The position numbers and the translations under genes are program-made. The notes below the pieces were generated by a model. The model had not been told where the DNA came from. It did not search any database and worked only from the letters and a program-made list of their open reading frames with translations. From Rutpela maculata (taxonomy: Eukaryota; Arthropoda; Insecta; Coleoptera; Cerambycidae): 64,000 bases of DNA. Within the stretch, counting starts at the first letter, position 1. Each line of letters begins with the position of its first letter. This document shows, in pieces, positions 11,725 through 23,255 of the stretch. Location of the stretch: positions 79,177,804 through 79,241,803 of the forward strand of contig OW386287.2 of NCBI GenBank assembly GCA_936432065.2. Direction: 5' to 3'.

Positions 11725-12090
11725 GACTTCTTTAAGTATTTTTGTGTGCTGAAACCGAATTTTCAACTTAAAAAAATTTTTACCCCGTAGATTTCTAGTA
11801 AATGTCAAAAATTGCCAAAAAACCGTATTTTGACGGGGATTTACTCGAAATCTACGAGGTAGAAAATTGTTTAAATTGAAAATTCGGATTCAGCACCCAA
11901 AAACACTTAAGGCATGATAGGTCTAGTACTTGGAACAGAATTTTTTTTTTTGTAGACCTATGCAACAGGTGCACTTCTGCACAGGTCTACAAAAAAAATC
12001 TGTTCCAAAGACTAATGCCTTAATTATTTTTGTGTACTGAATCCGAATTTTCAATTTAAAAAATTTCTACCGGGTAGATTTCAAAATCAA
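11725..12090. repeat. Series of hairpins with three arm copies
   Basis: An arm at about 11,735-11,800 is inverted at 11,840-11,905 and appears again in the first orientation at 12,030-12,090 (shared CTGAA(A/T)CCGAATTTTCAA). Between the last two lies a near-perfect hairpin, 11,912-12,025, with arms sharing GGAACAGA and TTTTTTGTAGACCT and a loop of about 20 nt around 11,960-11,980. No transposase or terminal duplication seen. Confidence 0.75.
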
Positions 12091-12099
12091 ATCTAGAAG

Positions 12100-13900
12100 C
12101 CTCTCATTGTGAAGTTGATAAAATTATCTACAGCTTTACTGGCAGCATAATTAGTAACAATGTTATATAAGTAAACATTAAAATTTCATAAAATCGAAAG
12201 TTTAGAATTCATAGAAGAGCAATTTAAAAGCTTTTATAAGTAATTTGTACTTACCTAAACTTATTATAGGTGGAACATACAATACAAACATTCACATATG
12301 TATATTATATCCTATACTGTTAATACTAGTGAACGAAGTCCTTAGAATATTTACGTTGATATGAGAGAATTTAATAAGATTCTTCTACTGCGAACAACAT
12401 TTCAACACCTTCATAGATCCGTTGCAACAAAATCCCGATACACTGTGTAGCGGTAATCAAAAATTTCAGCATAATTCTCGTCATCCAATAGCAGTTTCAC
12501 TTAAACTAATCATTTGGAATTCGCATCAAAAAAATTTTCCACTTTTGATTAAGATCTCTGACATATTGGTAATAGCAACACATTTCTAAAAAATTAAATT
12601 AGAAAGTTTCGGCAATTAAACGTATAACTGTTGGCAACCATTAATATATTTTATCTTTTCATAGGTTTTTTCCATTACTTTTCCATTCATCAAAGATTTT
12701 ATTTATAATCGATTTGCCTAGGGGTTCTGTCTAGCGATATTGAAATTCAGTTTTTAATTCCCCTACCTTTTCAATGGTTATTAAATACATGTGATCGTTT
12801 GATTCCAAATTAACTTTGATTGGTCTGTTTTCCAGAGACGTATGGATTTGAAATTTTGCGAGGGAATATTTTGAGTATTTAAATGTCGGAAATTAATACT
12901 TTATCTGCCAACATATCTTCCCTTGTGATTTGTTGCTGTTCTGTTTTCCAAATAAATTAAATTGGGTTTCATTTTTTCCTTCTGTAAGGACTTATTCAGA
13001 CCTACCATTGCTATTATTGTATATCACTTTACTGCTTTTTAGATCGATGAAGTTTTTCTGCAATGCTCAATTATAATCTTTATCCACCAATATCTGTTCG
13101 ATTGGAACTGACTGGTTATCCCTCCAAGCTGGAAATTCTTTATTTAAAATTCACCTCTAGCGATATTAATACATTTTTGAATTCTCCCAGATTTTCTAAC
13201 GAAACAAAACCTATGAAAATGGTGTTTCGGTGTATCTGATGTTGATGTCACTAAATAAGAAAGAAAAAAGAAAAGCTATTCCGTCTAATCAATTTATTTG
13301 AAATTTTTTTATTAAGGCACCCACGTACAGTAACCGATGTATAGAAGCACTATTTATTTAAAGAATAACTTTTATTTTTTCTTCCCATTTAGTATCTGAT
13401 GTTTCTTAAGTCGAATGATTACTTTACCTTTTTAGTAAACCTAACCGACTTTTGTACAGGGCCAGTCGAAAAGTGAGAGATTTAAAATTTGGTTATTGAA
13501 TAACAAACACCCTATGAATCTCAATTCTATAGCTGCCACTTAATATTGTGAGCCCTCCTTGTCTAGAGCTATAAGCCCAGTTAGGGCATCATACCATCAT
13601 ACTCTTAGATAGCATGGATCCACAAAAAGCAGTAAAATTGATATAGCCGATGTTTCATTAAAAATAACTGTGAATCAAAAAGTAAAGAATGCGCTAAGTT
13701 TTCTTCCAGATAAAACTCACAATTATAAAAGTTGAATCGTTTATTATATCTACTTGATTTAACCAAGTAGCAATATTGTCTACACACAAACATTTTTAAT
13801 GGGCATCGAAAAAAAAAATGTGTAGAAAACCGTTACTTGTTTCTAATTTCAGTTAGACTTAAAATTTGATAGATTATGTAAAACTAAACTAAATACGTCC
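12100..13900. other. AT-rich stretch, no gene seen
   Basis: No coding or RNA gene recognised. Confidence 0.5.
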
Positions 13901-13914
13901 CCAGAATCAACTCT

Positions 13915-14130
13915 CCAATATCGTATTCTGTCAAATTCTCTCATTTTTGGGTCACATCAACCGGAGAGAGATCAATATGGAACGGTTGATAGAGAAAACT
14001 AGATGAAAATTGGTGAAGAGGACGATCTCCTAAACGTTAGGCTGATATCATTAACGAGCTGATGTAAAAAAGCTTTGGCGAAACAACTACGACAGATGGT
14101 CTGCGGTTAGACGCGCCAGATAGGTCAATA
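13915..14130 (+). pseudogene. LINE reverse-transcriptase C-terminal remnant
   Basis: Broken reading frames contain LGHINRRERDQY and further on KKLWRNNYDRWSAVRRAR. This pattern (GHI-R-R near the start, then an amphipathic stretch ending in DRxxW) is common near the C-terminus of endonuclease/RT-type LINE proteins. Several stops and frame changes interrupt it, and the rest of the LINE is not present. The assignment rests on short motifs only. Confidence 0.35.
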
Positions 14131-14479
14131 AGAACAATTCAGTGATCACACAGTTTTTGCAAAGAAGTTGTGAATAAGAAGGAGATATGTAAAACAGCAT
14201 GGCAGAATATTTTCTATTGGAATTGGGTGATCTCCAGAGACGTTTTAAGTGTTATTGGTTTGTATAAGCTATTTTATTACAATTATAGAGCAAACTTTTA
14301 TCATATTTCTTCAATACGCACATAAAAATAAGAGGATATACAAGATATAGAAACCGTAATATACAATGGATCTAGAGACACAGTGAGAGCAGGTTGGAAA
14401 GAAATCTATATAGTTTAGATGGTGTACCAATATAAATTTAAAGTATTGTATTTTGATAAAACTCTTATGAAACAAGTGA

Positions 14480-14590
14480 TGTCGGATGTTGCTGACTGCG
14501 AATACCTATTACAACAATAAACATTAAAAAAAGAGTACTTAATTTCAGTGACACCACATAAAAGTGAATTTACATTAGAAAATTTCGTGA
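14480..14590 (+). repeat. Dispersed repeat J, copy 1
   Basis: Shares GACTGCGAATACCTATT, an ACAATAAA block and a CAGTGACACCAC(A/G)TAAAAGTG block with 38,105-38,215. A short relative lies at 58,860-58,990. Non-coding. Confidence 0.6.
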
Positions 14591-14632
14591 TACATTCTCC
14601 TCACACACGCCTCTCTAGATGCCCATACAGTA

Positions 14633-17313
14633 CAGTAACTAGAGGTTTTAACTTCGAAATAATGTCATATGGAACGGATTTTGATCATATTTGATAGTAA
14701 ATACATCGAAGAAAAGTTTCTATATTATGCGGTGGCTTGATTTACAGGGGGTGGTAACTACAAAAAAAAACATTGGAGCTGATAGAAAAGGTTCTATGCA
14801 ACTTTTCATATAAATAGATAGTCTTTAAGGTACTTGTATACTAAAATGAACTTTTACAGTTTTAAATGTAATTTGGTATACTAATAAATAAAGTGATTTT
14901 ACATTTGAATTTTCAATAAAAATAAAATCGTCCGTTTAGTTTCGGAGTAATTGATTCGGAAAGTTTGACTTTTTTAGGAAAAGATGCCTTATTTGAGAAA
15001 TATGCTTCAAAAACTAGCATAACATTAAGTAGTTTCTTATTAACACTCTGTTAAAACCCTGAAAAAATCGTCCGTCTAGTATAAAAGTTATTAGAACTTT
15101 AATCAATTTTAAGACAATTTGTGTAAATGAAACAGCTGTTGAAATTGATTGACAACGTTGCATATTAAGAAGATGGCGTGAATATTTAAATTTTTAAAAA
15201 GTAAGATTAAAAAATAGTATAAATGCTCTTTAGATTTGTTGCCTACAAATTTTTCTGAAAAATTGATGAATATCGAGATATTCGAGTAAATGGAGAAAAT
15301 TTCACTTTTTCTTAGGAAATGCATGTACATCTTAAAAAAATTATTTTGCCAGAAACTTTTGTTTTAAAGGGCCGAGATTAATAAAGTATCTAGGTAATAC
15401 ATGATATTAAGTGGACATCGTATATGAGATCGATTTTAATTAATTACCATTTAATTACGGTGACGAAATGGCGAAATTTTACAGAAAAAAGAAAAGTCCC
15501 AATTTCCGCCCCCTCTAATTCCCTAATTTTTGTCGGGATCCAAAACATAAAAGAAGGAGTTTTGGCAAATTTAATTCTATTTAAATTAACTAGAATAGTC
15601 TTTTCGCGTAGGAATCAAGATTAAGAAGTTTTCAACTTTTGAAGCACAAAATTTGCGATTTTTTGCCCTAAATCGTCGACATTTCAGTAAATATCTCCGT
15701 AACGAAGAGTAAAATTAAAATTCTGATGGTAGCAAAGGATTCGCAGTGAAAGATACTTGTTTGACCTAATTTTTTATTTATTTAATAGTAAAAAACAGCC
15801 TGCCATTTAGGAGGCGAAAAATTACAAAAACATGCGATCTTGACACGTTCATATTTTTCGAAAAACACCAGCGGGACGGACATACGATGTCGCGACGTAA
15901 ACAGGAAGACTTCCAGTTAAACCTCATCGTAAATTGCATATCGAAATTGAAAAATTCGGCTCGGCACGAACGAAATATAGCCAGATTAAATGTAGCAGAT
16001 TAGTATATGACAGTTATGACAATTGTATTTAATACAGTGTTGCCAAATCCTTTTACTCTATCTCTCTCGCGTTTTAATTTATAAAATCCACCGCTAGATT
16101 CGCTCTTATCAGCATACAAGTAGTTAAGTTGCAATGACTAAAGGTATTACATTGAGCGAAAACATGCTAGACATAAATAAGAAAGCTACTAAATTGAGGA
16201 TGAATTTCGTTTTTTTCTAATTTTTGTAGAGTTAATGGTTTCGGAGATCTGGAAGTATAAAGGTGACGTCCGAACGTTTATAAGGCAAAGTATTTAGTTT
16301 AAATGTTAAATATCGCAGAAACTATGGCACTTAGACGAAAAACGCTAATGATTGAAGACTAATAATTAGGCTTTCAAATGATTTTTTGCTATAGCATAAT
16401 AAACAAAGAAGTTATGATAGAAACAATGCACTTTTTCACATTTATTTAATAAATACGTCGCCATTTTGTTAATGTAAGTAGTAAGTAATTAAAAAAATAT
16501 ATTTCCATATAATGTCTTTCGATAATATATAGTATGACCTAGATGCTCAAAAAATTGCATTTTAAACTGTAAAGGAATTTTAGAAAAAACATTCTTGTTT
16601 CTCTGCAAATATCTCGATAAATATTAGTTTATGAGAAAGTATGATGGAAGTCAAAAATGAAGCTTATAAACTGAGAATGAGTTTGCTTTCTTTATATATT
16701 TGTGTGATTCGGAGATATTTAATTTTATAGATGGCATCTGACCATTTCTAGGATGTAAGTATTAAGTTTAAAATGTTGAATATCAAAAATTCTAAGGAAC
16801 AAAATTAAAGGTAAATAATCAGTCTTTAAAATGATTTTTTGCTTGTTTCTACATCACAAAAAAGAAAGAAGTTATGACCGATACAATGTGCGTTTCAAAT
16901 TTTTTTTTAACAAAATTGCTCAGTAATGAAATTTTATTTAAAAAATGCTGGTTTTCGTTAATATATAGCATCATCTAGATGCTCAATTTTTTTTGTCCGT
17001 TTAAAATACTTGTTTTAGAAAAAAATCCCATCCGCCATATTAGAGCCGCCATTTTTAGTTTTTTAATTTTTACTTCAGATTCTTAATCAGCGATCCCAGA
17101 AATATAACTATCCTACGTTTCAAAAATAAATTAATAATGCTTTTTCAAATATTGTATATTTAAATGTAGGGGTGGTTTTCACCCCTTGACGGTAACAACA
17201 AGTATCCAAACTGAAGACGATACTTTTTATTACAATAATAATCCACAAAGAAAAATTATCATTACATAAGGAATTATTCCGAAATTTTACATATTTTTAA
17301 CCTCTAGGTACTG
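14633..17313. mobile_element. TA-flanked element E2
   Basis: A 2.68-kb relative of E1 with ends reading CAGTAACTAGAGGT and its inverted partner, and TA directly outside both ends (14,631-14,632; 17,314-17,315). It contains internal sequence not seen in E1 (about 15,000-16,050), suggesting either an ancestral longer form or nested insertions. No transposase ORF is present. Near its right end it carries a single unit of the CCGCCATATT-containing repeat that is tandemly amplified in E3. Confidence 0.75.
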
Positions 17314-17319
17314 TACTAA

Positions 17320-18530
17320 TATATGATGACACATAACAATCAAAATTTTTGTATTTATGCGAATGTATTCAATGCATAGAACTATAAAACTGTTTTTTCA
17401 AAAACAAACTCCATGTAAACTTAAAATATCATTTAAAAAATATCGAAAGATAAAGAAGTAAAATAGGGATGCTACCGATGCCACCTGTAACTAATTTTAT
17501 ATATTAATTTATTAGTGTTTTATATAATATGGTTCAAGTAGATTGAGAAGATATTAAAAGAAAAGTTATTCTACCGAGCAAATTTGAGGGTCTGTATACC
17601 TGTTACGATACATGTTTTAATCCGTATTATATTATACTTTTTCCTCTTACTTTAAGTCATTGATTGTGATTATGCCGTAATATTTACTCACTCTTGATAA
17701 AAATAAAACACGAAGGCAATCAAATCCGAATCGAAAAAATAAACATTAACAGCAACTAATCGATATTAACAGACTTGAAAATTATATAATCTGGCTGAAA
17801 CTAGTTATCCAACATTAATGAACTTTTCCATACCAGTTTTATATTTATTAAAGAGCGTTATTTGAATATTGGTGAGATACTGATCGAAAATTTTTATCTT
17901 TACATAATTTTAAATATTTCGTTGGCATATCTACTTACATAAATGCATAAAATGTGCATTTTATTGAATAAGCTCGTACTCACTCCTATTCTAGCATATT
18001 ATATATAGCACGAATTCTTAAACGACTAGAACAAAATAACGTAAAAGATATACCAAGGGATCAACAAAAACCGCAATGAAAGGTACCTCCTTATACATTC
18101 TCGTACACAGTCCTTAGTTAGACTTCCGTTACTGTGTTACGTCATTATTCAAATGTCAGGTACTGTCAATGTTTCAGCTGAAGATGCTGATTTTTTTTTT
18201 AAATGTTCGAGTTCATAATGCTTTCCTTGGAATAAACATTTTTACTTTTTCTAAAAGTTGATTGTGGGAGCCGTTAGTAAGTGATATTTTATTGTGAATT
18301 GTCAAACCGTGTATTCTGATTCACTCTTTGACAATGATTTTGTTTTAAAGGTACTCTTTCGTTTATTGTTAGTGTTAAAAATATTTTACTTTTAACATCC
18401 GCATATAAAGTGTATGTATTACTTTTAGGCCAGTCGTCAGGTAAATTAACATCGTTTTAAATCATACAAAAGATTTTACTGTTGGAACCAGTTCATTTTA
18501 TGCCCCTTTAGGCAAACTAATTTTCCCCCT
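17320..18530. other. AT-rich stretch, no gene seen
   Basis: No coding segment, RNA gene or clear repeat recognised. Confidence 0.5.
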
Positions 18531-18750
18531 CGCCAGTCCCCCGGAATACCCCCAATTTTGGGGGAATATCTCTTAAAAATCATTTTTTTGCCAATATCTC
18601 GGTTCTGAACGGTCCTACAAAAAAAAAAGATGGTTATCAAATTTAAAGCTAAGTAAATTCTCTATCGACACATTTATACGTAGTATTAATATTCTTGGAG
18701 TTATAGGCGGGGGAAATCAAGCATCGTATCGCATCCGCCCTGTATATCGA

Positions 18751-18942
18751 CAGTTTTATATACGTCAGTTTTTCTTGAAAGACATACTTCGTGAATACAA
18801 TGGTTACATTTCTCCATACAGAACTGTCAGCAATAAACTAGAAAGCAAATATGGCGCTGATATAATAGCCTCATTTAACAATTTTTTATTATTACATATT
18901 CTGAAAGAGCTTGGTGAGTACAGTAAGTATGCCAAAAATTAG
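18751..18942 (+). pseudogene. Coding-like fragment, possible exon
   Basis: A 64-codon open segment immediately inside the left arm of the foldback. The peptide (contains IRQFFLKDILREYNGY and KLESKYGADIIASF) is clearly protein-like but unrecognised. Two donor-like sites, GGTGAGTA near 18,913 and AGTAAGTA near 18,921, lie near its end, so it could be an exon followed by an intron. It has no start codon at its left end, where the inverted arm begins. Confidence 0.35.
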
Positions 18943-19657
18943 AATTTACTGACGCCGCCTTCATGTATAAAAAAATTATTAAAGTCGGCGCGCTTAAAAA
19001 CGCTCCGGATAACCATGTAGTCGAGTTGTGACGTCAGATGGCTGAACCGCCCAGTGAACACGGCTGTGAATGCAAGTGGCTAACTCGTTCTGTAGAGCAG
19101 CGATTTCGTAAGTCTATCGTGTCGTTTTTTCTTTTTGGCGTAGAACCAGGTCAAACATGTTAGGTTCCTTTGAGTATGCCCCCGGCATATGAAGTCATAT
19201 TTTACGACATTTTTTTGTGGTCTCGAACTTTTTTAATTAATAAAAAGTGAAAAAAATGCATTTTTAAAGAAAATTGTTTTTTTTTTTGTTTCCACCATCT
19301 TTAAAACTATTAAAGGTATCGAAATTTGTTTTGTGTCAAATTAAAGCACACACTGTAGCGCTTTTACCAATATAAACGGTTTGGGCACAATTCGCACTTT
19401 CATTTCTCTAAAAATCAGATAAACTAAAAATATATATTTTATGTATTGAAATCTTCACCAATCGATAAACTTTTTTATTTTTGAAAATATTTACATACAC
19501 GCAGCGAAGAAAATAAAGCCTAATAATCACAAAAGTTTTTGAAACAATATATTCTTTCCTAAGATGTACCGTGTGGCAACAGCGATTTTTTTATCAGCGC
19601 TAAATGCGACATTTGGACGCAATTAATACACCTCGCATGCAGGGTTGGTCAGATTAG

Positions 19658-19840
19658 TCGCGTAGAAGTGGCGGTTGTCGAAAATCATTAAGTATTCATT
19701 GTTCGGATACAAATTGTGATAATCGAAAATGTGCTTGTTTTAAGGAAGGCCTAAAATGTTGCAACGAGTGCAAATGGCGTTCCTGTAACAACATTATTAA
19801 ATATTTCGAGGCAGATGTGAACGAATTAGAATGCTATTAA
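19658..19840 (+). pseudogene. Cysteine-rich CXC-like C-terminal fragment of a transposon protein
   Basis: A 60-codon open segment ending in TAA with cysteine spacing C..C.....C.C.....CC..C....C (contains CDNRKCACFKEGLKCC). This resembles the Tesmin/TSO1-like CXC cysteine cluster at the C-terminus of a large arthropod transposon protein that I recall carrying a PIN-like domain further upstream. The fragment is isolated: nothing upstream in frame supports the rest of the protein. A likely N-terminal part of the same family lies downstream at 20,969-21,290, in the wrong order for an intact gene, so rearrangement or two nested copies are implied. Confidence 0.5.
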
Positions 19841-20968
19841 TGTAGGGCCTACATAAACTACATACTACACATTTATCTATCCAAATAGAAAATTTATTTC
19901 AACAATAAAACTCATTTTATGCGTACGTTTTTATTTTCATTCATTTAAAAATGTCTAATAAACTTACTAATTAGGTGGGTAGTTAGTAACACTGATTGAT
20001 ATTTATAGGTTAGGTATTTATATCTACCTACCTGTATTTTTATTATTAAAAGGAGACTATTTTATATTTATTGTACAATTTCTTAATATTAACAACATAT
20101 GATCAATACTACTGTACAATATATGAAATATTGAACAATAATATTGATCCCCTAGATGCTTTTGATCACTACTTGTTTTGTATCTATTGATATAAGTTAA
20201 ACTACTACATACACCCCGACCGGGACCGTCAGATCGTTGCAGTCGGCAGGCTTGCTACAGCCGAGCGCGCAAGAATATGACTTTGGCCCGTTAAAAAAAA
20301 TTGCTGACTCAATACTATGAACGGGACATGAAAAATTTTTATTCTAAAAACTTTTTTCTACTATTGGCTTCAATTTGTACACAGCATGTATATACAAATT
20401 TTCATAAATAAATTTTTTTCTCAATTGTCTAAAATTGTGCTACTGAAAATAACAAGTTTGAGTTTCCTATTATTTTTCCAACTTAAAAAAAAATTAATCG
20501 GGTTCACGTGGGACGTTGTTCGAAGCGCTATTGTGTCTACTTTAATCTAAAAAAAATAGCTTGATAGCACAAATATTTTCCGAGATATAGCGGTGGAGAC
20601 GTTAAAAAACATATTTCATCAAAAATCTATTTTTTTGAGTTTTTCCGAAATAAAAAAATTCTCGACCACCAAAAAATGTGGTAAAAAATGATTTCGTGTA
20701 CACGATTATCTTACTAAAGAATCCCACTAAGTCTGGTTTGGTTCTACGTAGGTTTTTTTTTTCGAAAACTAAGCGACTTTACTTCCAGATTAATATAGGT
20801 ATCGGCGCACGCCAAGTGACGTCACTCTACGGACTGTTGGCCGGCCGAGCGTGTTTCTATTCAAATGCGAATATCTCTGTGGCTATTGATTCAATTGAGC
20901 TGAAATTTTTTTCTGAGGCTATTGGTTTGTTATACTTTAAAATGAGGAAGAAAAAGTAGGAAACTGCC

Positions 20969-21290
20969 ATGTCACTAAATGACCCTATTTCTAACCGGGA
21001 TACCGGTTTTAAGATTTTAACAGCGAATTGGTACGAGAATCGCGAAAAATACGTGGAAGAAGAACGATTGCGAATTATAAAGGCGGCTGAAGCAATAATA
21101 TTAGAAAATATTAGATCTCATGTATATGAAATTAAAGTTACCCCGTGTCAGATGCTTTCTTAGAAAACGTTGAGAATGACATACCGGACAGTCTTAATGT
21201 CCTACGCAAACAATTATGTGTAAAAACAAGCACGGGGACAAAAACAAGTGGACTACGAAGTGCACTATTTCACATGCAATAATAGCTTCA
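20969..21290 (+). pseudogene. N-terminal-like fragment of the same transposon protein family
   Basis: ATG at 20,969 opens a 64-codon frame (contains WYENREKYVEEERLR). After a frame change near 21,145 the coding pattern continues with FLENVENDIPDSLNVLRKQL, and after another change with SHAIIASA. The order of these motifs resembles the N-terminal part of the arthropod transposon protein recalled for 19,658-19,840 and 35,116-35,421; I cannot verify this by search. Two frame changes and truncation by the inverted arm show it is dead. Confidence 0.45.
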
Positions 21291-21509
21291 GCCGATATAC
21301 AGGGCGGATGTGATACAATGTTTGATTTCCCCCGCCTATAACTCCAAAAATATTAATATTACGTAAAAACGTGTCTAAACCATTTCGATAGAGAATTTAA
21401 TTATCTTTAAATTTGATAACCATCTTTTTTTGGTAGGACCCTTCAGAACCGAGATATTGACAAAAAAATGATTTTTAAGCGATATTACCCCAAAGTATAT
21501 ACCAAGAAT

Positions 21510-22300
21510 ATATTTGCAAAATATTTTACCGCCTTCCAAGTCACCTTAGTGGCCTTCTTAAATATGGGAGATTTAGATTTATCCAAGTAAAGCAGACGTA
21601 ATCATTAGTTACTGTTTTTTATTAGTGGCTGATGGTCTGTGCTTCAATGCTGTTGAGGGTTGACGGGTACAGACCAGACAACTGTTAGGAAAATAACTTT
21701 TTTAAATAGTCGCCGTTTCGTCACAATTTATTGACATCCTCAGGACTCTACAATTGAACATATTGATGTAGTTATTTGTAGGACAATATCATATTAATAA
21801 AAAAAAAACTACTACTAAGTTACTGAATATCAATTAATATTATCACAGTATCTTTAAATAATGTAATAATACATATTTTTCTCTTGTTGCAGGTAACGAA
21901 TTTAACCATTAGACCTATGTAAGTATATTACTATCATAAAGGCTGTGGAGGTGATATAATGGGATCAGATTCATAAGGATAGTTTATTTTTCATAAATAT
22001 ATTAAACTAAAAACTTTATACAGGAAAGTCAATGAAACGTGGCCTCGTGATAATCTCAGATTAAAGGTTGGAGGTTAAATTTCATGTCTTAATTAATTCA
22101 AATTATTGAAATAATATTTTTCTAGAAAAAATACATTTTTAAAAAATAACTTGTTGAAAAATTTATTAAAAGTTAATGGTATTATTTTCTTCCATACTCT
22201 ATTGAAAATTTACAAACTTCTTACTGAAGAAACTTCCATCAGTTTTTCAAATATATCATCGAATTCTCTTACTAAGGTCGCTTACATAACTGTTCAAAAT
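21510..22300. other. AT-rich stretch, no gene seen
   Basis: No recognised feature apart from short open frames. Confidence 0.5.
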
Positions 22301-23255
22301 TGTACCACTTATATAGTCCAATCAATGAATGCCCAAAAGGGGATTGTAGAGAACATGGAGGAGGGCAGAATTTTCCTCTTCCGGAATGTGTTGGGGGTAG
22401 TTACGAGGTAAACATACTAAAAGTCCTGCCGCTTCAGGGGGGGAAAGGTTTATAACTCGGAAACGATGAGTCGTACGGGAAAAAGTATTCTATATAATTA
22501 AATTTCCTACAAGAATGCATATATTCATTTTTTCCTATGTGTCATAATTTCCGAGATATTCGCCAGCGAAAATCGATAATTAATAAATAAATCAATTAGG
22601 CATCTGACATTTCTCTATCAAAACGGTTTACCGTGGTCTGCTAATAAATCACAGTCACAAAACAATCTTTAATTCACAACACTCGACGTATTTACTAACG
22701 TAATATTTTGTTACAATCTATACGTTTCCTTACATATACAGTGTGATTCATTTAAAATGAAGACAAACTTATAACTTTTTTATTTTATTTCCGATTTGAA
22801 TGAAATTTTAGTCAAGTATAGAACAAATTAGGATCTACTTATGATCAGAAGAACATTCGCTTGCTACAAAGGCAAAGCCACCTGCGGTACCAAAATATGC
22901 TGAAAAAAAATAAAAACATTTTGAATATTAAAAATTCTAAAAGATGCATCAGATCGGCGCCACAAACGTACATACAGCAAAATTAGATTTGGTTATTGAT
23001 GGGGAATTTCTCATACATAAGCTCATCTGGCAAAGGGATCCTCAGTTTCCGCAATTTGTGCTGGATACGTGAAATTCGTCAAAACCCACTAATATGATTT
23101 TTAATTTTTTCAGCATATTTGGCACCGCAGGTAGCTTCGCTTTGTAACAGGCGAATGTTTTTTTGGTCAAATGTAAATCCTAATTTGTCCTATACTTGAG
23201 TAAAATTTGATTCAAATCGGAAACAAAATAAAAAAGTTATGTGTCTTCATTTTAA

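Larger units (their letters stand above)
18540..21500. mobile_element. Large foldback composite with protein fragments
   Basis: Outer arms at about 18,540-18,765 and 21,287-21,500 are inverted copies (shared AGTTATAGGCGGGGGAAATCAA and CAATATCTCGGTTCTGAA blocks). A second inner inverted pair lies at about 19,125-19,400 and 20,500-20,765 (shared GTAGAACCA, TTTTTTxGTGGTC and AGCGC blocks). Three plus-strand coding fragments occur between them. The outer arms stop exactly where coding-like sequence begins on each side. It may be one damaged DNA transposon with long inverted ends or several nested ones. Confidence 0.6.

Noticed and set aside
20678..20959. 93-codon open frame
   Set aside because: Most of it lies in the inner inverted arm, whose partner and the relative at 32,430 do not keep the frame open.
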